Shown here one piece after another: positions 36,957-48,914 of a stretch of 64,000 bases of DNA. Under the pieces are notes generated by a model. It saw only the letters and a list, made by a program, of their open reading frames with translations. It was not told the DNA's origin and searched no databases. The position numbers were made by a program, and so were the translations under genes. Numbering within the stretch: the stretch's first letter is position 1; each line of letters opens with the position of its first letter. The stretch lies in NCBI GenBank assembly GCA_021613535.1, contig CP075494.1, positions 5,828,001 through 5,892,000 on the forward strand, given 5' to 3'. Source of the DNA: Adineta vaga. Lineage: Eukaryota; Rotifera.

Positions 36957-38337
36957 ATGGTCAAATATCGTTCTTATATATTTTCATTACTTCTTTTTCT
37001 TCTACAAATTCTCTTTACATTTCTCCTTGGTTTTCATAGTAAATACCAATATTATCCCGTTTCAAATGTAACTAATTATGAAGAACTACCACGAGGTCTG
37101 GTGGAATTCTACTATCCCATGTTCACAGATATTCATGTGATGATGTTTGTTGGTTTTGGTTTTCTAATGACATTCTTACGACGATATTCATATTCAGCCG
37201 TTGGATTCAATTTTATTTTATGTGCTTTTACACTTGAATGGGCTTTAATTGTACGTGGATATTTATTTGATTGGGATGCATCCAATGAGAAATTTATCAT
37301 CGATATTCAAAGTTTAGCAACCGCTGATTTTGTTTCCGCGATTATATTGATTTCAATGGGTGCAATTTTAGGAAAAGTTAATGCACTTCAATTGATCTTA
37401 ATGGCCTTTATTGAAGTTCCTATACAAGTTGTTAATGAATGGATTGGATTACATTTCTTCTGTGCGATTGATGCCGGTGAATCAATGTATGTTCATACAT
37501 TTGGTAAGAGTATGAATGAATTGATTCTATGTGAAATATCTGGGATTTTTTCTTTGTTTAGGAGCCTATTTTGGCTTAACAGTTGCATTTGTTTTATTTC
37601 GTTCGAATATACATGAGTCTTCGGAAGAAAAATCACGTTATTCATCCGATATATTTTCGATGATTGGTACTGTTTTTCTTTTCTGCTTTTGGCCATCATT
37701 CAATGCGGGCACAACTAGTGGTGCTGATCGTCTTCATGCAGTTACAAATACATATGTATCAATATGTGCATCAGTCATCGGGGCATTTCTTATGTCAACA
37801 ATTGTTCGTCGAGGAAAACTTGATATGGTACATATTCAAAATTCAACACTAGCTGGTGGAGTAGCAGTCGGAACTGTAGCAACATCAAATATCGGTCTTC
37901 ATGGTGCTATGGTTATTGGTTCATTAGCTGGTATGATTTCGGTGTTAGGTTTTCATGTTCTTTTACCGATATTAAAACGTATACGTATTCATGATACATG
38001 TGGAGTTAATAATTTACATGGTATCCCAGGTATAATGGCGGGTATTACGGGTATTATTGTTGCATCGATTGGAGATCGATCGGGTTATTCACATCACCTT
38101 ACAGATTCATGTCTTAGTGGTGGTAAAGATCGAAGTAGTAGTACACAATCAGCTTATCAAGCTGCTGCATTAGGAATGACTATAGGCATGAGTATTTTCG
38201 GTGGATTGGTTACAGGTTTACTATTACGGCTACCAGTCTTTGCTCAAAAATCCGATGATTTTGACGATGAACCAAATTGGCATTTACCGGATGACGATTA
38301 TTTTGGACCTATTGATCGTATCAAAACACACCTTTAA
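36957..38337 (+). CDS. Rh-type ammonium transporter
   Basis: Two exons, 36957-37503 and 37562-38337, 440 residues. About 11-12 membrane helices; starts MVKYRSYIFSLLLFLLQILFTFLLGF. Rh landmarks: YPMFTDIHVMMFVGFGFLMTFLRRY, SLATADFVSAIILISMGA, the first pore histidine in SMYVHTFGAYFGL, FLFCFWPSFNAG, NSTLAGGVAVGT, and the second pore histidine in CGVNNLHGIPGIMAGI. Rh glycoproteins move ammonia/ammonium (and possibly CO2) across plasma membranes, used for nitrogen excretion. An N-glycosylation site NVT at about residue 35 fits the family's first extracellular loop. The C-tail is acidic (DDFDDEPNWHLPDDDYFGP). Both twin-His residues are kept, so function is expected. Confidence 0.95.
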
Positions 38338-39163
38338 TGAAAACATAAACTGTTTGACTGATCATTAGATTTTGATTTGTGTGATTCATAGAAATTCAAT
38401 TTATCAACGTCTCTTCCAATGAAAATAAGATAGACAAAACAATGCAGTATAGATTTTCTTGAACTAACTATATATAATATTTTCCTATCATACATTCTAT
38501 CGACGGAAAAGAAGAACTACTAAAACTAAACTTCACTTGTCTAACAATAAAATAATCATGCACCAACTATTGTTCAATACAATTACTGATACTTCCCTCC
38601 TTCTCCTCCTCCTCCTCCTCCTCCTTCTCTTCCTCTAATCAACTATTATTCAAATTACCAGATGGTGAGAAACTAGCAAAAAAGAGATTTTAACATAACA
38701 TGTGTTTCATTGTTATCGAATAGAAATCATTAACGAATAGATAATAGATATAACTACTTTTTTGTCTCCCCAACAAAATGTCTGTCTATTTGTTTGATAG
38801 ACTATTTATTACCTTGTTTCTTTGGACATTTTTTGTTTATGTCAATTTAGCTAAGTCATTGGAATGACAAAACTTATTTGTTCTGATATATCGCTTAAGT
38901 ATTCATTAAAAACCAGTCAAAATAGACAAACTATGTATATCAACAAACATTAACGCTTGTCAAAAATCAATTGTCATTGTTCGTGCTTTTTTCTATCATC
39001 GACGAACGAATGATTGCATGTTGTCCCTCATCTTTTCCATCTGTTCTTTGTCTCTGATGTATACTATATATATATATATATATACATGAGATCAGAGAAT
39101 TAGATTGAGTAATCAACTACCTTATTGATGCATTTAGATATTTATTGATGATAGCAGTGAACT

Positions 39164-39474
39164 ATGGTATACACTTTGATCATTCTTTCATTTGTCGATT
39201 TTTTTGCTGTAACATTGCCAGTTAATGTTACTGGTAATACTGTTCTTTTTCTCCTATTTCAATTATGATTACTTTCATCTCAATTATTAGTGCAATGAAC
39301 ATACAAAGCATTGTGAATCAACAGGTCATTGCAACTTGTCGTATGCTTGTCATTTTCCGCTCATGTTCAGAAGAAATTCATTCTTCCTGTTCTATCTTTT
39401 ACTGACAGTTCACTTCCTTCTTGTGTCTACATTGATGACCAGGAAAAAAAATACCTCGAGAAGAAATTCTTCGA
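39164..39474 (+). CDS. Possible small secreted/membrane protein (incomplete model)
   Basis: An ATG at 39164 opens MVYTLIILSFVDFFAVTLPVNVTG, which resembles a signal peptide, and meets a GTAATA donor after 39233. An in-frame acceptor (CAACAG, 39324) leads to HCNLSYACHFPLMFRR and a hydrophobic helix (SFFLFYLLLTVHFLLVST), and this exon ends at a strong GTAAGT donor (39474). I could not place the last exon with confidence. It may be a real short gene, or chance in a hydrophobic-prone AT-rich region. Confidence 0.25.
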
Positions 39475-40083
39475 GTAAGTATCTATCTATATATATGTAT
39501 GTATGTATGTATGTATGAATGCATTTGAATCCAATTAGCAGAAAAGAAAAGAAGAGTTATTATAGAAATTATCATGATTTTCAGGTAAGTATCATGTGCA
39601 TAGAGATACGTGTATCTATATGTATGTCAATAATTTAGACCTTTTTTCTCATAAATAATGATAATCCATCGATGATTGAAGAGACAGCCTTGTTCAAATG
39701 AATACTAGTTGTTGTTTTCCAATTAATTTTTAGACATCTAATGAAAAAACAAAAGGCTTCTTTATTCGACCTTGAATGATCCTGTTGTAAGAGAAGCGAG
39801 AGAGAGAGAGAGAAGAAAAAAGATTATAATGAAATAAATATGTCGAAAGCCGAAGGATTTGTGTGTATGCGCATGCGCGCGAATGCACACTGTTCAGTGT
39901 TCCAGTAAGATGATTTCTTTTTCAATTTGTTCAAGGTCTATAATTTTCTACTCAATCTTTTTCTCGTTTATGTCTTTGCAAGTAAGAATGATAATCAGTC
40001 ATGCTTTCTCTCTTAACCTATGCACGCACGTACTGAATCAAAAATGAACACATACATCTATATAATTATGTGTATGAACAAAA

Positions 40084-40165
40084 CAGAGAGAGAGAAAGAA
40101 AGAAAGACAAAAGAGACAGAGAGGGAAGAGAAGAGAAGGAGAGAGAGAGAGAGAGAAGAAAAGAA
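40084..40165. repeat. GA-rich low-complexity tract
   Basis: About 80 bases of GAGA/AAGAAAG purine repeats just upstream of the Ig-domain gene. It may act as a GAGA-type promoter element (inference) or be simple microsatellite DNA. Confidence 0.6.
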
Positions 40166-40258
40166 ATGAACGTGATGCTGCTATAGAAGTCATTCAAAGA
40201 AGTTTATCCTCGTTTCTAGATATGAAAAGATATTGATGTTAAAAAACACGATATACAT

Positions 40259-42807
40259 ATGATTCTAAGGATAATCATTTTGATCCTTCTTTTATTTTCC
40301 TTATCAATTGATTCTACGGATGATTATTTGGAAAATATATCTGTAAATACGGGTGAAACAGCAACATTTATATGTGATTTACCCGAACGATATTCAAACA
40401 GACGAGTAAAATTTTATTCTTCTCTTTTCTCTATTACATCATTCGCATTGGGGAAATATATATATATTTTAGGCTGATTTTTATGGACCTATGGGACGTT
40501 TATTGGTAGCATCGACCGGTGAAAATTTTGATAGTGATGATCGTACACGATTTGTGCTTGAACATACGTACGTGATATTTCGTTATTTGTTCCGTTGATC
40601 AATAGTCTAATCTTGCAAGATGCTGTATTTCTTTGTTTAGGTATGCTTGGACGTGGAGTCTTATTTTATCGGATGTTTCCGATGATGATGCAGGAGAATA
40701 TACATGTCGTATTTCATCCGTTGATCGGACATTGACAATCATAAAACGATTTAATTTAACCGTCTTGAGTAAGAATAGATTTTTATCATTCACACTCATC
40801 TGTGACCATCAATCCTTTGTTGTTTTTTGTTATTCTATTTGATATATGAAAGGTGTTTCCGATCGATATTTGATGAGACTAAACCGGATATTCTAACACA
40901 ATAAAAATGTTCACATGTCATATTCGTTTTATTGCTTTGAGTAGAAAAGAAGAGAGAATCGTGATGTGTCGAGATGAAATCAAGTGTTCGAACTATTTTT
41001 CTTTCTCGCGACAGATTTGATTACGAATTCTTTTTTATATTCTAGCACCGCCTAAAATTGTCGATATAACAATTGAATCAAATAATAATGGCATACTTAT
41101 GGAGAATGAACAAGTGATTTTAAAATGTTTAGCGCGTGGTAATCCACCACCAACAATTTACTGGAATATAACTGAATATAAATCTTTATCCGATAAAAAG
41201 ATTGATCGGAGTAAGAATTTAATAATCGATAGAAACGAATAAATATTATCTTGAAATTTTATTAGACATCATCGCATTTAATAATAAACTTTTAATCAGA
41301 AATTTTTCTCGAACAACACCCGTCAATTATCAATGTATTGCTGACAATGGTATACCACCGCGTGATACACGTACAAGACATTTAGTTCCAGCGAGTAAGC
41401 ATCGATTCATTCTTTTTTCTTTTCTTTTATCTAATATAATTAAAAGAAAAGAAGATGTCATCTTATCAAGAATACTCTGGAGTGTTACGTCCTTTAAGAA
41501 GACTCAATTATCTAAATAAATATAGAAGCACTTGTGACATTTATGAATAAAAAAGATGAAGAATAGTTTGATGTGACTTCTCTCTTTTCTCTTCATTTTT
41601 GTATCTCTATCAGACAGTAGAAGTTAAAATGGCATGAAATTAGAGATTAGAATGTAATGATTAGGTTTAATATACATATATATGTATGTATGTATATGTA
41701 TAGAGTGCACATGTGATGAGAGAGAAAAAGAGATGAATGGATGACGATCTCGAAAGTGGACACATGCTTGTGCACTTTCCTTCTGTCATTCATCCATTGA
41801 ACCATTATGTTCATCAATAAAAAAACAAAAAAAAACGAAGAAAGGGAACGTCGACACCACATGGATGTAACTTGTTCACACATACGCGTGAACAAATAAA
41901 TCTTGGCAGGGTGCAATAAATTCTTGATGGATTTTTAGACATTAATGAGTTAGTCAGTTTTTGTGTAAAAAAAATAGAATTCTTTATTCTCATGAGATCA
42001 CTAAAGTTTATTCTCGCAAAATTTATCGTGTTCAACATAACTTAAACATTAAAGAAGATCTGATCATCTTTTTCTTACTTTTAGTTTCACCTGAAATAAC
42101 AATTCATACATCATTTTCTCGTTATTCTTCACAAATTCTTCTTAATTGTACTATAACTGCTCGGCCATTAGCTTCAACAAAGTGGAAACGAAATCGTATA
42201 CCAATAAATCCTATCAGACGTATAGAAATCAATGATTATACAGTTCAATTATTACTTCCTTTACAAGTAAATTTCTGATCTAAACAAAAAAGAACGACTA
42301 AAAACGAAACTATTTTTATTTCATAGATTAATTCATTGAATTATTCCGAAGCATTCGGCATGTACGAATGTGAAGCGGAAAATGAATTGAAAGTATCCAA
42401 AGCATTTATTATTATTGATGGTAAGTCAATTCATTTGAAAATTATTTTTCATAAAAAATTCCGATATTTAGAATCCATTCTATTGAATACAACAATTTTG
42501 AAACATCATCGACTACCATCATCATCATCATCTTCATCACCATCATCCTATGGTAAGTTTAAATCTTTTTTTTCACCAACTGGAAAATAGATTAACTGTA
42601 CCAGATAATTGAACAAAAACAAAACAGCAGTTTTATTAATAGAAAAAATCAATGGACATTCAATGATGATGTTTTTCTTTTGTTGTTTTAGCACAAATTG
42701 AACTTCTACTCAATGATTCATTCTGTTTCACATATAATTTCTATTTAATACTATTCATGAACATTCTTTTCGTTACTTATTCAACTGGTTTCTATAACAA
42801 ACGATGA
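40259..42807 (+). CDS. Immunoglobulin-superfamily surface protein, three Ig domains
   Basis: Nine exons, all in phase: 40259-40405, 40473-40567, 40641-40768, 41046-41210, 41266-41394, 42085-42266, 42327-42420, 42472-42552 and 42692-42807. Signal peptide MILRIIILILLLFSLSID. Ig1 spans TATFICD to DAGEYTCRIS. Ig2 has VILKCLARGNPPPTIYW to VNYQCIADNG. Ig3 has ILLNCTITA..TKWKRN to FGMYECEAEN. Then comes a Ser-rich stalk and a C-terminal hydrophobic segment (YNFYLILFMNILFVTY) with a few residues after it, which suits a GPI-anchor signal or a short membrane anchor. The arrangement resembles lachesin/IgLON/DPR adhesion proteins of invertebrate neurons and epithelia. A 690-bp intron (41395-42084) is the largest in the gene. 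Confidence 0.87.
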
Positions 42808-45482
42808 AATAACAAATCCAAGACATAAAATTCATGTTTTCTAGTCTTTTGAATTTGTCAACCTGTGATATTCATCCTTTTGTCAGATGATTTGTCCGTT
42901 TTGTTTCTTTTTTTTTTTGAAAACAGTGTGAAATAAAATTCTCGAAAAAGGATTATGCCTCATAGCTACAACATCATTTCTAGACAGTATAATAATTAAT
43001 CAATCGCATGATGATGTTCGTGCTTAAGGACAGAAATGAATGAAGACAAAGAGAAAAAAATGAGCGCAGTATTTATCTGAAAACTTCGACACATTAAGCT
43101 GGTCCTCCCAGTCAACTCCTATTTTCAGTTTTATGACCAAGAGAAAAAAGTAAGAATTTCTTTCATCGTTAATCAACTTTTACCATTCATGATGGAATAA
43201 ATACATATAGATATTTCAATACGATATAGTAACATGTTTACTACATCAAACAGAAGTAAATAACAATGAATCATTAGTCAAGTACTTCCGATGTATGATT
43301 ATTGATAAGTTTTTGAGAACAAAAAAAAAGAACTCCAATGTATTTCTTTTCTCGAAGTTCTATGAGTTCAAAGTGTCTAGAAAGTATTTCATTGTTCGAA
43401 AGACGATGCTCTTTTACTCCACATCCTTTTCAAATAGTCATTTTTTTGTTAAAAAAAGAGTAAGCAGTATTTATCTCACCGATATAATTGTTTTGAAAGA
43501 AAATAAAAGTTACTCGGTCGATATGATCATTTCAAAATACTAATAATAAAATCGTATGAACGTGATTTTTGCTTAATAACGGTGGAATATCATGCGTTCC
43601 ACATGATTATTATCCTTTACTCTATATATTTAAAAATAGATGAATTCTATTGCTCTTATAACATAACAGTAGAAATCAATCTTTGAGTTTTTTCGTCGAA
43701 AAACAAAGTCAAGTAGAAATTATACAATGTGCTATCTATCTAGGAAAAAGTATTATGAATAATATTAAATGAGACATACGAACTTCTATTCATTTTTACG
43801 TAGGTGTATTTTCTCATTATTTTCTAGCACTAATCGAGAAAGAATGTAAGTGTTATCTACGGAAACGAGCACTTGTTTTCAAAAAGACAAAATACTCTAT
43901 TAAATTAGTTGATATTCGAGTAAAAGAAAGAGAACTGCGTTGAATATATTAATATTGTTTTTGCTAAATCGAAATTTTTCTTGATCAAAGAAGATGTTTC
44001 ATTTATTAAGAAAGCGAATAATTCTTCTTTGGCAGTTATAGACTATGTGAATGGAAAACAGGAAATGACTCTACATTGTAAATATAAAGCAATAAAATCT
44101 AATAGATTATCTTTATTTCTATAAACTTTATTGTTCGCGAAATTCTATCAGTAAGTACTTCTCTTTTTAGGATTGTAAAATTTTATTAGAACATTTATAT
44201 AGGAGTGTTGCATATAGTTTATATTTAACATACAATTACGGAAACGTAGATATTAAATATAAAACTTTCTTTTTTTTTCTTTCATTAACTTTTCTATTGC
44301 ATTGTTCAATATAGACTTCGATCAATTCATTGCTTTTAAGAGATAAATAAAGTCTGTTCAGTCATTTTAGTAAGTACGAAGAATACAGCGTTGTATGTAT
44401 GATATGAACACGTTTTTAGTCTAGTGTAAACTATGAGAGTTATAGAAAAGTTATTTTTAGTAAATGAAATGTATGTATGTACTCGGTTTTACCACGTTTA
44501 TATGAATTTATTTGATATATATATAGTTCGTTATTGATTGAATATTTATTAGATGTGAAAGTTTAGGAAAGATACTTTTTTACTGTTAAGTAATTAATTT
44601 TAGAGCATATGTAAAAGTTACGAGAGAAAAATTAAAAAAATCTGCGCCTTGTGAAGCTTCTATCGATGTTGTATTTATTTCCTAAATGGAGTTCTTCAAT
44701 GCGACATCCATATTCGTTGTGTTCATTCTTAGAAATAATGTCACTTTAGCTATGGTGAAAAGAACTGATACGTATTGAGTTCATACTTTTTGTAAACAGT
44801 CTTTCGAATAAACCGATCGAAATACTTCTAATATATTTCCAATCAATTATTTTATGATGAAAAGATGATACTTCGTTCATTCTAGTAAGTAGTCATAAGA
44901 ACATAGCATAAGAAGTAATAAGATGTAGAAGAATACTTTAGAGAACTCAATGTAATATGATACTGTTAAGCAGTAATTTATTGAAAATATGTTCTATTCA
45001 TTCGTAAAAAGAAGGTGTCTAATGTTGGTATGCCGAATTTTTATAAGAATATGTTCTGTCAATCTTTCTGACTTAGCATAATCTAGGTGAATAAACTGAA
45101 GTAATAGACAATATGAGTATTGTCATTGAAATACCTGAAACTCTATGAACTGTTAATCAAACTTGACATGAAATCTTTTCTAAGAACTGTTGGCTTTTGT
45201 CTAAACAAAATATTGATTAGTTCTCTCGTTTTTTTCTCTCTATTAAAGTGAGCTAGCTATTTTCTGTCATAAGATCTTAATAATTTTGAGTTATAAATTA
45301 TGAACAGTACTTATTTGCTTAGTTGAGCATGTAAAATAGCAGAACGCCTGCGCTTAAATGAGAATAAATCATGCTATGAAATATGTTGTATTCTTTTTAT
45401 CTTCAAGTATAAATAGAGAAGAATTCAGTAACTTCTCTTCATAAGAAATTTCAATAACATTCTGCATAGTTCTATTTCAGAT
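42808..45482. other. Intergenic region, no gene seen
   Basis: About 2.7 kb, AT-rich, stops in all frames. The plus open frame 43295-43543 is low-complexity. No tRNA, transposon terminal repeats or known repeat recognised. A TTCTATTTCAG acceptor immediately precedes the next start codon. Confidence 0.4.
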
Positions 45483-45851
45483 ATGGCAGTTTTTGTGTTG
45501 TGTGGTAGTAATTCATCATTTTCCACACGCTTCTATATATTAGCGTTGATCGCTCTTGTTCTTGTCTGCTGTTGTTCTTATTGCTCGTCAACATCAATTG
45601 TACCATCTCTCGCTGATGTTGATCCATCATCTGACGACACCAATGAATTAATTCACGACGAAGAAAGTACATATGATCTCCCATACCGATTAGCACCATA
45701 TAGATATATTCCTGAACAAGCATTGCTATCACCGAATGATCGATTGATGCAACTTCTTATTCAATCAGCTTTAAATCAAAATTATGACAAAGAAAATAAA
45801 GAAAATAACAAACGTTACGCCTCACAATCGTTTCATGCTATGCGTGGTTAA
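45483..45851 (+). CDS. Candidate neuropeptide precursor (single C-terminal amidated peptide)
   Basis: Single coding exon of 122 residues; the ATG lies two bases behind a TTTCAG acceptor. Residues about 16-36 are a hydrophobic signal (FYILALIALVLVCCCSYCSS). The spacer is acidic then moderately helical (APYRYIPEQALLSPNDRL..). The protein ends KENNKR-YASQSFHAMRG-stop: a dibasic Lys110-Arg111 processing site followed by 11 residues ending in glycine. Known prohormone rules predict cleavage after KR and conversion of the terminal glycine to an amide, giving YASQSFHAMR-amide. It is the only dibasic site. I do not recognise the peptide family. The amidating enzyme PAM is encoded at 6.7-10.6 kb. The mature peptide is inference. 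Confidence 0.6.
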   Translation: MAVFVLCGSNSSFSTRFYILALIALVLVCCCSYCSSTSIVPSLADVDPSSDDTNELIHDEESTYDLPYRLAPYRYIPEQALLSPNDRLMQLLIQSALNQNYDKENKENNKRYASQSFHAMRG

Positions 45852-46159
45852 AAAGACAGAAAGTTTTTTTTCCTCCTTATAATACAAAACTTTTTTTTTG
45901 TCAAATTTTATCGTACCGCAAAATATATAAGAAAAGCATGTTAACGTTTTTCCTTTTTATCCACCTATTATTGCGAATACATTCTATTACAAAAATACAT
46001 TAAATAAAGGATAAAAATATTGCATATAAATATACTCCATCTGTTTAACACTCTTTTCATTCGAAGATAAAAATCAAAGAGAATAGAAAAATATGTAATG
46101 TTATATAGGTCAAAAATCATGTAAAATATCTAGACAGTGTATATCATTTTCTATCTAGA
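45852..46159. other. Intergenic spacer
   Basis: Precursor 3'UTR with AATAAA-like signals near 46002, and the short upstream region of the first crotonase gene; TCTATCTAG ends two bases before its ATG. Confidence 0.4.
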
Positions 46160-46986
46160 ATGGCAGCTTTACAACAACGTTGGAAAACATTGAGCGTTTC
46201 GTTCACAAATGCTATCTTAACTATTTCTATGAATAGACCTAAAGCTAATGCTATGTCAATTGAATTTCTCAATGATCTTGAACAAGCATTTGATCATGCA
46301 TCGAAAGATGATACAATTAAAGGTGTACATTTACGATCTAATTTTAAGTATTGATTCAATAAAAATATTCCGTTGTAAAAATCTAATCTCTATTTAGTTC
46401 TATATTCTGTGCTGGTCTTGATCTTGCTGATATGCATGAACGATGTTCAAAACGGCAAAAACCAATCATTGATAAATTTGTATTTGAAACACTTTATCGT
46501 GGTGTTACTGCTCCTATTCGTTGTATGAAACCAGTGGCTTGTTCACTGGACGGTCATGCGATTGCTGGTGGAATGATATTAGCTCTTGCTTGTGATTATA
46601 TTGCTATGGGTACACGGAAACCATTTTTTCTTGGTGTGACAGAAATAGCTGCTGGTGTTCCGTTTCCAACTATACCATTAGAAATTATACGACATCAGCT
46701 TGAACCTCAAATTGCTCAACGAATATGTTTGGATGCAAATCTTATTTCATCAAAAGATTTTTGTATTTCATGGGACAAGAGTGAAACGCCTGATGATCTA
46801 TCACAAAAATGGTTGAAAATGGTTGGTCAAAGACCATTACAAGGTTTTCAAATAACGAAAAAAAGATGGTGGGCTGATTTTACTAAACTACTTCATGCTG
46901 ATAATGAACAAGAGAAACAAGAATTCTTCGAAGTAATTACTGGCGATGAATGTTTACAAGCAATGAAACAAATACTTAAAAAATAG
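46160..46986 (+). CDS. Enoyl-CoA hydratase/isomerase (crotonase) family enzyme, copy 1
   Basis: Two exons, 46160-46347 and 46398-46986 (50-nt intron), 258 residues. Crotonase landmarks: MNRPKANAMS, first oxyanion-hole segment FCAGLDLADM (Ala68-Gly69), second VACSLDGHAIAGGMILALACDYIA (Gly120-Gly121), and a glutamate at 145 in FFLGVTEIAAGVPFP, the position of the first catalytic Glu of hydratases. The C-terminal helices follow, with GQRPLQGFQITKKRWW. No mitochondrial presequence or peroxisomal SKL ending is obvious (ends QILKK), so it may be cytosolic. The substrate acyl-CoA cannot be told from sequence. It forms a tandem pair with the gene at 48080. Confidence 0.88.
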
Positions 46987-48079
46987 TTCATCTACTCTTA
47001 TATTTTTTTCGACTAAACAATGTGTGTCTATCTATTTATTGCTCATATTAAAAGTTAAAATTCAGTTATAGACAAATCTTGTTTTCTAATTTGAATATGT
47101 CAATACAAATATTGCAACTTTCAACTACATTCTCACAGTATAGTAATGTCGAAAAGTAAGTTTTTATCGATAGAGACATACTAGCTTTATTATACGCATG
47201 ATAAAAGAAACTAAAATTAAGATCATAGTCGAGAGAAGTGTAAGCAAGGTATTGTTTTAGATATATGTTACTCAATAGAAGATACAATGATTAAATACAA
47301 CTTAATTTATTGAAATAACTTGTTGAAATTATAAATGTTTTGTTTAACTATTCGAATGAGCTCCATCTGTAAATGAATATTACTGTTTGTCATACGATAG
47401 AATCAATCAAAATAACGACAACAACATATGTATGTAATATCGAGCACTTATTTATTGTCACACTAATAGGATTATGCTTCGAAAGAACTAAGATGCGTTT
47501 TCTTTTTGCGTACCAATACGTTGACTATCTTCAATTTGTTTTCAGAAGATATATATCTAGATAAGTACTCAGTAAGAATGATGAATTCATAGGCGTTATT
47601 AATCATACAGTTTCTTCTTCAATGTAATACATACAAGAAAAAAACCTTTCTCGATAATGAAGTTTCAACTTCATAAAGAAATTATAAGATGTCAATATTT
47701 TGTTTCATTTCGTTAAGATGCATTGAAGTGAAATGACATTTACACCACAATGACAGTATCAATAAAGCACGTTTAAACAAAGAAAGAAATCTATAAATAT
47801 AGAATAAACAAAGTAGAAGATGTATCAATTAAGTGTTGGGTATTTTCTCTCAATAATAGACTCCTTCTGATAGAATGACATTTAACGAAAACCTTTAAGT
47901 TATATATCTATTATTAGTGATATAGTAAGCATAACGAGAATTCTTTGAGGACATATTTGAAGTTTTTCTAATTGAAACAAATTAATATACACATATCAGA
48001 TGTGATCTATATATTTTAGATTCTTGAAAAACAAAATCAAACTCATTGTAGGAACAAATCAATTTTTTCTGAAATTAAA
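46987..48079. other. Spacer between tandem crotonase genes
   Basis: About 1.1 kb, AT-rich. Open frames 47066-47287 (minus) and 47373-47564 (plus) have no motif. No transposon hallmark marks how the duplication arose. Confidence 0.4.
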
Positions 48080-48914
48080 ATGTTACCTTTACAACATCAG
48101 TGGAAGACATTGAGTGTTTCCTTTCTTGATACAATTCTTACCGTATCAATGAACCGTCCAAAAGCAAATGCAATGTCTCCGGAGCTATTGAATGAATTGA
48201 AAGAAATTTTTAATCAAGTATCAAAGGAAAATAAAATTAAAGGTGTTCTTTTACGTTCTAATTTGAAGTAGTTATCTTCTTGATTAATGATCAATTTTTA
48301 ATCTAATATCTTCTTTTAGTTCCACTTTCTGTGCAGGTGCTGATCTTTCAACTGTATACAATCTATCTATGGCTGGTCAAAAGTCAACAATTGATAAATT
48401 TGTTTTCGATACACTTAGTCGAGGCATGACTGCTCCTTTATATTGTTCCAAGCCAGTGGCTTGTTCACTTGATGGACATACGATTGCCGGTGGTCTAATG
48501 CTTGCTCTTTCATGTGATTATATTGCTATTGGTACACGAAAACCTTTTCGCATTGGTATAACTGGACCTATTGTTGGTATTCCTTATCCATTAAAAGCAG
48601 TCAGACTTGTTCAACATCAATTAAATCCTTCATTAGCATATCGACTTCTTGTTGATGCTAATCTTTATTCATCAAGTAATTTTCCAATAGAATGTGAGAG
48701 AAGTGAAACGCCTGATGATTTATCTCAAAAATGGTTGAAAATGGTTGGTCAAAGACCATTACAAGGTTTTCAAATAACGAAGCAAAAGTGGTGGTCAGAT
48801 ATAATTAAATTAGATAATCTTGATAATGAACAAGAAAAAAAAGAATATTTCGATGCTGTTACCAGTGATGCATGTTTACAAGCAATGAAAAAAGCATTAA
48901 CAAAAGAAAAATGA
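48080..48914 (+). CDS. Crotonase-family protein, copy 2, catalytic glutamate replaced
   Basis: Two exons, 48080-48267 and 48320-48914 (52-nt intron at the same place and phase as in copy 1), 260 residues. The oxyanion-hole segments are kept (FCAGADLS and HTIAGGLMLALSCDYIA), but the position of Glu145 of copy 1 is glycine (FRIGITGPIVGIPYP). The active site is therefore probably altered or dead for hydration; another reaction or a binding role is possible. The segment GQRPLQGFQITKQKWW is nearly identical to copy 1 at the DNA level, whereas the rest has diverged clearly. The donor GTAGTT is weaker than that of copy 1. Confidence 0.85.

Larger units (their letters stand above)
38338..40258. other. 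Intergenic region with microsatellites
   Basis: Holds a CTC/TCC run (38594-38634), an AT run (39064-39084), ATGT repeats (39493-39518), a CpG/CA alternating patch TGTGTATGCGCATGCGCGCG (about 39861-39880), and GA-rich tracts (39791-39815, 40084-40165). The only gene-like signal is the weak two-exon frame at 39164-39474, listed separately. Confidence 0.5.

Noticed and set aside
39861-39880. GCGCATGCGC palindromic patch as an operator or Z-DNA element
   Set aside because: It is part of a simple alternating purine-pyrimidine run; nothing supports a function.
45472-45732. 86-codon minus frame opposite the neuropeptide precursor
   Set aside because: Antisense shadow; the plus strand has the signal peptide and processing site.
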